64,000 nucleotides of DNA from Hesseltinella vesiculosa (Eukaryota; Mucoromycota; Mucoromycetes; Mucorales; Cunninghamellaceae), in assembly GCA_002104935.1 (NCBI GenBank), contig MCGT01000008.1, positions 62,001 to 126,000 of the forward strand, read 5' to 3'. Under the pieces are notes generated by a model. It saw only the letters and a program-made list of their open reading frames with translations, was not told where the DNA came from and ran no database searches. Numbering within the stretch: position 1 is the stretch's first letter; each line of letters starts with the position of its first letter. Shown in pieces: positions 57,557-64,000 of the stretch. The translations under genes were made by a program, and so were the position numbers.

Positions 57557-59328
57557 ATGAACCACCTAACAAATATCCCTCCAGACATGTCGTTATCTAG
57601 TTTGGTAGCCCAGTATCCTTTCCTTCGGCCAGCGTTCAATATCAAACAAGAAGATAAAATAGGCAAGCCATTCGCTAGAGGCACACGACACGGCTGACCA
57701 ATTTTTCTGTAGACCTGGTATGTGCATTGTTCCAAGACTTGACCGTGCCTCAGCAATCAAAAGTATTACGAGATTTAAAGGATCGGTTCAACCGGGCTTG
57801 TCAATGCAACCCGCTGGCTATTTTACCCAGAGAACTGTTGATTGACATGCTGAGTCACTTGGATTTGCCTAGTGTGCAGGAGCTGATGATGGTGTCTCGC
57901 GATTGGTATCACATCTGTCAAGATCCCCAAGTGTGGCGGAGCATGTTTGAAGCCCAAGGCTGGCTCATCGATCGCCTCGCCATGGATCAGTTTTTACAGA
58001 GCGACGAACACGACTCGCTCCCCATGCAGCCCCACCCTTTCTCCTCCTCCGCCGTTCAGCCAAGACCCATTGAACGCTCCCTAGGCCCCCTGGTCATCTC
58101 TGCATCCAGATCCATCCCCCGTCCATCGCCTGGCCGCCGACCCCAATCACAGAAAAAAAAACGTATGCCTGCCCCCTCCTCCTCCCTGCATCAAGACCCT
58201 TTGCTCTCGTCATCTTCCCGTCGCATTGATTGGTGCTACCTGTACCAACAGCGCCATGCCCTCGCTGTCGCCTGGCAACAAGGCCGCTACCGCCCTTACC
58301 GTTTCCGAAGCGACCCCGACAACGCCATCGACCAACCGCTCTCGTCCTCGCAAGCCCAGCGCGAGCGCGACCAGCACAACGACAGCGTCTACAGCATCGT
58401 GCTCGATCCTGTCCACCACCTGGTCTTCACCGCCAGCCGCGACCACACCGTCAAGGAATGGAAGTTTGACCAGGGCATGGCCACGCTGCAGCACACCTAT
58501 ACCCAGCTGCATCATGGTAGCGTGCTCTCGCTCGACATCTCACCTCGGTTCCTGGCCACCGCCTCCGGTGATCACACCGCCTGCCTAGTTGATCGATGGC
58601 AACGCCAGCTGGTCACCACCTTTCGCGGTCATGGAAGCAGTATCCTGAATGTCGCCCTCGATGATGAATGCCTGTTCACTTGTTCCAAGGACAAATCCAT
58701 CAAATGCTGGTCACTCACCACCCACCAGTGCCTCCATACCCTCCTTGGCCACCGCGAATCCGTCAATGTCATCCGTCTCCACGGTGACCATCTTCTCTCT
58801 GGCTCGGGTGACCATACCCTGAAACTTTGGGACAAGGTAAAAAAAAAAAAAGGCCGCAGTGCGACGCAAGACGAAATAGCCATTGATCGTCGTTTTTTTT
58901 TTTTTTTTTTCGTTTTATCCTAGAGGACCGGCGCGTGCCTGCAGACATTTATTGGCCACGAGCGATCGATTGCTAGTATTGACATGATCGACAACTGGAT
59001 TGTCAGCGGGTCATCGGATCAGAGCATCATCATCTGGGACAAGCAAGGCCACATTCTCCACAAACGGTTTGGCCACCCTGGGCTCGTGCGCACGCTGCAG
59101 ATGCAATACCATAACAACCGCCTCGTCCTGGTCAGTGCCGATTATACGGAAAAGATCAACCTTTGGGATGTCAAGACCGGCACCCTCCTGCACACCTTTC
59201 CTCGATACTACCCCGGCCGCATTATGAACATCCGCTTTGATAACATGAAAATCGTCCTTGGTATAGACACTGGCGACGTTGTGGTGTACGATTTTGCTGC
59301 CGACATTGACACTAGATTTTTACTATAA
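57557..59328 (+). CDS. F-box/WD40 protein (second in the window)
   Basis: Exons 57557-57662, 57713-58836 and 58924-59328 give 544 aa. The F-box is near residues 65-112 (CNPLAILPRELLIDMLSHLDL, VSRDWYHICQDPQVW). A Ser/Pro-rich insert with a KKKR patch follows, then at least six WD40 repeats from about residue 255 (TASRDHTVKEWKF, ATASGDHTACLVD, TCSKDKSIKCWS, SGSGDHTLKLWD, SGSSDQSIIIWD, KINLWDVKTG). A substrate adaptor of an SCF ubiquitin ligase is likely; the partner is unknown. It is distinct from the Cdc4-like gene at 11 kb. Intron 1 (57663-57712) starts with GC. An earlier start is possible. Confidence 0.88.
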
Positions 59329-59894
59329 CCTCCTTTTTTTTTCTTCTTTACCCTTACCTATTGGTCTCCCTCATTTTTAATACCGTGCTTCCCAGAATAA
59401 TAATAAAAGAATGAATTTTTGATCAGAGGACGGATCAATTAGGAACTCTCAGCAAAAAAATAGAGGACCCTGCTGATGGAAATGACCTCCCCACCCTCTT
59501 TCTTCCTGCTCTGGCAGACGATGACATCTGCTGATGGCTGCATGGATCTTGAAAGGAGTTGACCCACGCCAACCCTTCTCCCTGGACCTTGCATCAGCAG
59601 TCGCGCGAGCAAAATAAAAAAATAAAAAGAATCCCCGCCGCCGCCCACTCCGTCATCAGAACAGGGAGCTATGCCTCTCGCCGTTATCTGTCCTATAGAA
59701 ATAGCCACCTGCATCACAGTGGAGTCCATCTGAACAGAGTCGACTTCGACACAGGGTTTTCTTTTCTTTTTTTTTTTTTTGCAAGCTATCAAGGCAAGTG
59801 AATATTCTTATTTACACGAAAAAAGAAATCCTGCGTGTACTTGACAGGTTTTTTTTTTTTCACAAAATCGTGCGGGGTCCCCTGGCAAGCATGG

Positions 59895-60120
59895 CCGAAA
59901 TTTTCCTTTTTTGGGCGGAGGCGCCGGAGGTGTCCAATCGAAACAGCAACGATTTGACAGGATGGCTTTTACCCATCTATATGATTTTATCAGCATCATC
60001 GTCATGCATGATCTATTACAACCATGCCAAGTCTCATGGAAATCCAATCGTTCATAAAGTGCCGTGGACTGTTACCAAAAAAAAAACGAGAATGACCGTC
60101 CTGCCAAATCTGGCGGGGCA
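59895..60120 (+). repeat. Dispersed repeat copy (arm family of 27.4 kb element)
   Basis: Shares the order GCCGGAGGTGTC, a TTTGACAGG/GGCT block, GATTTTATCAGCA, then an ATGC...CATGGAAATCCAATC block with the other copies. Diverged; ends are approximate. Confidence 0.6.
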
Positions 60121-60482
60121 TGTTTTGCATGCCGCAAATTCACCATGTGAATGTCTGGTATGTCTGTGCTTGCAAGGGCCCGGTCATATATCATCATTGA
60201 CACTTAGCTGTGACAGTGCTCTGATTTTGATTAAATAGACTAGCCCTGCCGCCTCTGTTGGATAATCCATATTGAAAAAAAAATGCAAGTCGTCAGAGGC
60301 AGTTGGCGTCATTTACAGACGACGGTTGATTCCCTATCCACTTGCTGTTGTGGTTAATGTTGCAACGTGGTCCAATTAGTAGGGCGTGCATGGGCTGAGC
60401 ATCACATTGAACATGACTGGCATTTGGATTTGCCAAATTTATCTGAGGCAAAAAAAAGACGACCAAATAGCAAAAAGAAACT

Positions 60483-60555
60483 GCCCACTATAGGTTTCGA
60501 ACCTATGACCTTGGCGTTATTAGCACCACGCTCTAACCAACTGAGCTAAGCGGGC
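60483..60555 (-). tRNA. tRNA-Ile (anticodon AAU)
   Basis: 73 nt with a complete cloverleaf on the minus strand. The acceptor stem GCCCGCT pairs with AGTGGGC, including one G-U. The D-loop contains AGCTCAGTTGGTTAGAGC, the anticodon loop is CTAATAA (AAT anticodon, read as IAU), and the T-arm holds GGTTCGAAACC. There is no intron. A TTTTT stretch a few bases past the 3' end on the minus strand (about 60473-60477) can end RNA polymerase III transcription. Confidence 0.97.
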
Positions 60556-61399
60556 TTGTTGATTTGTAAACCAAAGAAAATATCGTGTCGCTATTGGCTA
60601 ACATCGGGCCCCGGCGTCCCGGATGTATATCCGGTTGCCGTGTTTCCTTTTTTGGCCTTTTTTCATCTACATGCCGCGTCAAAACAACATGCTGGTTGTT
60701 TTGCCTAGCCTCTTGCTCTTTTATTTTTGTCATCCAACGATCATCCACTTACATTTTGCAAGAAGATCTTGTACACATGGGTATAATGGAACTGAAAAAA
60801 TCACGACGAGTACCAGTGGCTGTGAAGAGGGAAACAACAACAACGGGCGAAGGAAAAGAAGCACGCGTCGAGCCATAGACTCTCATTTTGCTTTTTTTTT
60901 TTTTACTCATCAACATAACGAAGTGTATACAATGAGTAGATGGTAACTTAAGAGCACGGTCAGCAGGAACAAGAATATAGAGGCAGCTTGATTGATGCTA
61001 GGAGATCAAGTGAGCAAGCAACTTTTTATTTTATTTTTTAAATCATACATGCGACTAGGGTAAAGGTTGTTTTAGCAGTTGGTTATGGCTGAAGGAGAGC
61101 TGAAGGATATCTGAAAGCTAGAGCGGGGAAGCAACAGCGCAAAAAAAAAAAAAAATAAGAGAAAAGGGGCTCCAGCACCAAATAATAAATGACAGGTGAA
61201 TTGATTCAAGCTTAAAATGGAAGGTGGCGGGGGTACCGTGCTGCCATAAAAAAAGAATGGTAAATAGGCTCAGAGTAATCTTTGTAGATATCAGGTGAGT
61301 ATCGGGTTCAACGTAAAACAAAAAGGCAGAAAATGAGCTTCAATTAAAAAAAAAAAAAAAAAAAAGGACAGGTAAATGAGCTGGGGGCAAGTTAATTAA

Positions 61400-61640
61400 T
61401 TTTTTTTTTTAGCTGGGGAATCGAAGGTGTCAAACAAAAGTGATCAAACGTTGACTGGGCGACCTTCACCAATCGGCCTGTTTTTTTCAGCATCATCATC
61501 ATCGTTCACGTATTCGCACACGTTTGTAAAATTTCATATCGATCCGATCACTCAAAAATGATGTGCAGCGATGCTATTTTTTTTTTTCGAGAAATTGGAT
61601 GGCCATATTCAGCCTCCGCCCAGTGGCTTTCTTTTTATTA
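61400..61640 (+). repeat. Dispersed repeat copy (arm family of 27.4 kb element)
   Basis: Reads TTAGCTGGGGAATCGAAGG, GTGTCAAACAAAAGTGATCA, TTCACCAATCGGCCTG, TTTTTTTCAGCAT and ACTCAAAAATGATGTG in the same order as the left arm at 27.4 kb. Confidence 0.75.
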
Positions 61641-62437
61641 TTTTTTACTGTAAAGAAGAGCCTTGGATGAAAGGATGTATATCAAGGCGTAATATGGAGA
61701 GATAATTGGACGGCGATGGAAGTGATTCCTTTTTCTTATTTTGTCAAGTGCAAAGAGGGGAGATCGTCAAGGTCAGCGACAGCAAAAATGAAAGGCCGCC
61801 CAGCCGCATTTCAAAGTCAGTTGGTGATGGTTCATCACTTTTTTTTCTCGTGCTGCATCGTTGTAATTGTTGTTAAGAGCTCGTTGTGATCGACAGTGAC
61901 CACATAATAAAAAAAATAGCGTGGCATGCATCTTTGTTGGGGTTCGACAAAGGAGGAGGGTGAAGGATGGCTACATGGGGTGGAAAGGCAGGCGGCTGAT
62001 TGCAACAAACAGTACGAGTAGCATGTGTTTTTTGCCACCAGCTTATTTTCAACTCTCCCTTGTTTGAACATGTGCCAGTGTTGTCTTCAATTTAACAAGT
62101 ATATCGCCCTTTTTTTCTTTCTTTTTGATCCATCCCTTGGTCATGCAAAAAAAGATAGTCTGTGTTCAATGGAAAGACAGGCTTGCGTAACCTAGAGGCT
62201 TGGTCGGAGCCATGCTTCGTTTTTTTTTTTTTGCATGAATTTCCAAGCGGGCATGAAAGCAAGCCAAAAGTCTAAATGGGGAGGGATGAATATAAAAAGT
62301 TACTCCTTGTTCACTATTGAACGGTATAAAAAAAAGGACCCCTACAGAAAAAGGAGGTGAATGATGAAATGTTCATCCCATGGTCCTGCACTGTTCCATT
62401 AAAATGCGAGTTTGTTGGCTTACTCCTTGCCTAGCAA

Positions 62438-62453
62438 CCAATCAGCCAATCAG
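62438..62453 (+). promoter_or_regulatory. Tandem CCAAT boxes
   Basis: Two CCAATCAG motifs eight bases apart (62438 and 62446), 310-330 bases upstream of the C2H2 gene. This is the consensus for the Hap/NF-Y complex; function is inferred from the motif only. Confidence 0.5.
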
Positions 62454-62766
62454 CGGCGTTTCTTCTGAGAAATAGAAAGAGGCGACTCAATTTTTTTTTC
62501 TGTGGCCCTTTTTTTGTTTTCCCCCTTTTTTTGAAACGTCCTTTTTTCTTTGTTTTTTTTTATTTTCTCTCTCTCTTTTTCTTCCTCTCTCTTGTTATTA
62601 CTCTAATCTCTTTACCCTTTGGTGACTTGGTGTGTTTATGTGTATATAATCTCGAAAAAAAGCAACCAAATCAACCACCAAACTTATTGCATCCCGCTTT
62701 TTTTTTTTAACCTTCCTCTCACTTTATTTTTTTTTTTCGCACCCCCCTTCATTGACCATCCATATT

Positions 62767-63542
62767 ATGTCGTCTTTACTTGTCAGCACAAAGCAATCAT
62801 ATGAGCATAAACAAGAACAATCACCTACTGGTACACCTCTTCCACCTCCTTCTGGTAGCCATTTGCCGCCTTATTCGTCATATTATCCATACCCTCAGCA
62901 GCCCATCGCTGCTGGTCATTATGGTGGTCAAGCCCCGCCCTTGCCTCCTCCTCTGTCACTCAATCATCCTCATCGCTTTGCTGCTCCAACCAACAAACAA
63001 GCCATGCAACGCATGTACCCGCCATCACTGCCTCCACCACTGTATGGGTATTATCCTCCCGCTGGGCTTCCTCCTCCTGAACTCTCCACACCCACCCCAC
63101 TCACCCCTAGTCAAAAAGTCAACTCGTCTACCCCGCCTACCAAACGTTCACAAACCAGCCGGGCCTCCAGTCGATCCAGCAAAGAAAAGCGTACCTTTGC
63201 CTGCCAAGTCGAGGGTTGTGGAAAGGTATTCAAACGCTCGGAACACCTCAAACGTCATATCCGTTCCATTCATACCAATGACAAACGTAAGTCTTTTCCC
63301 AGAGCCCAGGAAAAAAAAATGGTGTCAGTGATAATCGATATGTACAAATTAGGATGAGAAAGTGACTCTTTTTTTTTTTTTTGTGGTCTTTTACTCACAC
63401 ACATCTTTATTTGTTTCTCTCCCTCTTAGCCTTTGAATGTCCATACCAAGATTGCCAAAAACGATTCTCAAGATCCGACAACTTGAATCAACATATCCGC
63501 ATTCATCGTAATACAAACAAAGAATCTGTCAGTCCCTCTTAA
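62767..63542 (+). CDS. C2H2 zinc-finger transcription factor with two C-terminal fingers
   Basis: Exons 62767-63286 and 63430-63542 give 210 aa. The first ~125 residues are Pro/Tyr/Ser-rich and low complexity. A KRSQTSRASSRSSKEKR stretch leads to finger 1 (CQVEGCGKVFKRSEHLKRH...H). The intron sits exactly in the inter-finger linker (NDK|PFEC), then finger 2 (CPYQDCQKRFSRSDNLNQH...H). The RSEHLKRH and RSDNLNQH recognition helices match Msn2/4-type factors that read C-rich stress-response elements. Target genes cannot be told. A long pyrimidine-rich leader precedes the start. Confidence 0.9.
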
Positions 63543-63726
63543 AAAGTTACCATTGGCTCTTTCCATATTCCCCTTTTTCTCCCCATCTTCCATGGCATTG
63601 CAGCCGTTTTTTTCTTCTTCTGATCTCTTTCATGTTTTTTTCAAACAGGTAAAAAAAATAATGATGTCAATAAAAAAAAATAGGATGACCCTTGATAAAT
63701 TTAGGAATCCAAAGAATCTTTATTTT

Positions 63727-64000
63727 CTACGTTGCCACGAGCCTTGGTGAAATAAGGTTGAAAGGACGATCACTGCCTTTCTTGCGTTTCAGTCGATGGA
63801 GCCCGTGTAACAATAAATCCCGCTCTTTAACAATGGAAAGGGTCACCCTGTGACACATTCTTGAAAAGCTGAGTGGAGTGCCATGGCTGGTGGAATGGGT
63901 GTGGTAGAGGCTTTCAGTGATTTTCTTCATTTTCAGTCGATTCTGGCTGTGCCACTCTTGATCCTTTAGCCGATAGTCCTCCATGCGGTCGAGAATGGGT
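63727..64000 (-). CDS. Partial open frame running off the right edge, unknown
   Basis: Minus-strand frame open from the window edge to a TAG at 63727, at least 91 codons. It is charged and helical at first (MEDYRLKDQEWHSQNRLKMK), then basic. It could be the C-terminal exon of a gene to the right, convergent with the C2H2 gene (184 nt between stops). No family recognised; it may equally be a chance frame. Confidence 0.4.
   Translation of the reverse strand, partial: PILDRMEDYRLKDQEWHSQNRLKMKKITESLYHTHSTSHGTPLSFSRMCHRVTLSIVKERDLLLHGLHRLKRKKGSDRPFNLISPRLVAT

Larger units (their letters stand above)
59329..62766. other. 3.4-kb gene-poor region with repeats and a tRNA
   Basis: Contains two copies of the dispersed repeat (about 59895-60120 and 61400-61640), one tRNA gene (60483-60555), many A/T runs, and tandem CCAAT boxes before the C2H2 gene. 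No protein gene with recognisable motifs. Confidence 0.65.

Noticed and set aside
59798..60238. 146-codon plus-strand open frame
   Set aside because: Made largely of a dispersed repeat copy; other copies do not keep the frame open.

Overview
The window looks like nuclear DNA from an early-diverging filamentous fungus, most likely of the Mucoromycota and probably Mucorales. This is inferred from three things. The gene set is fungal: chitin deacetylase with a GPI tail, Zn2Cys6 and Ecl1-type regulators, Leu5, Adp1 and Fsh-type proteins. Genes are tightly packed and intron-rich, with 50-140 nt introns. One gene resembles a large Mucorales protein family with RPD...GEVK motifs. I resolved 32 complete or nearly complete protein genes, two of them cut or open at window edges, plus one open frame running off the right edge and one tRNA. 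All exon models were joined by hand from reading frame, splice signals and family motifs. There are about 135 introns, and phases close in every complete model.

Layout. 0-10 kb: a Tvp38-type membrane protein, a Nudix diphosphoinositol phosphatase, CWC25 (spliceosome), the LEU5 mitochondrial carrier, ribosomal P2, IWS1/SPN1 (transcription elongation) and a catalase. 11-20.5 kb: a Cdc4-like F-box/WD40 protein, a Vps17-like sorting nexin, a Ste7-like MAP kinase kinase, a GRAM-domain membrane protein and UFD1. 20.7-27 kb: a chitin deacetylase, an alpha/beta hydrolase and DGAT2. 27-29.9 kb: no genes; a fold-back inverted repeat and a duplicated ~307 bp repeat. 29.9-36.3 kb: a PD-(D/E)XK-like protein of unknown function and an ADP1-type ABC transporter. 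37-46 kb: DRE2, ECM31, mitochondrial IF-3, a seven-helix receptor-like protein with a very long tail, and an Ecl1-like protein. 46.4-59.3 kb: MSI1/HAT2, RAM1, a small WWE-like protein, an Rpr2-like protein, a Zn2Cys6 factor, an Fsh-type hydrolase, a Nup35-type nucleoporin, a mitochondrial carrier and a second F-box/WD40 protein. 59.3-62.7 kb: repeat-bearing gene desert with a tRNA-Ile(AAU). 62.8-64 kb: a C2H2 factor and a partial open frame.

The genes do not form one pathway; this is ordinary mixed eukaryotic housekeeping content. The unusual signals are in gene structure and repeats. There are 8-nt and 11-nt internal microexons, start codons isolated in 3-4 nt exons, a stop codon isolated in its own exon, and five GC-AG introns. 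Long A/T homopolymers lie against splice sites. A dispersed repeat family has copies near 27.4, 28.0, 40.0, 59.9 and 61.4 kb. The best candidate for something undescribed is the PD-(D/E)XK-like gene beside the repeat cluster.
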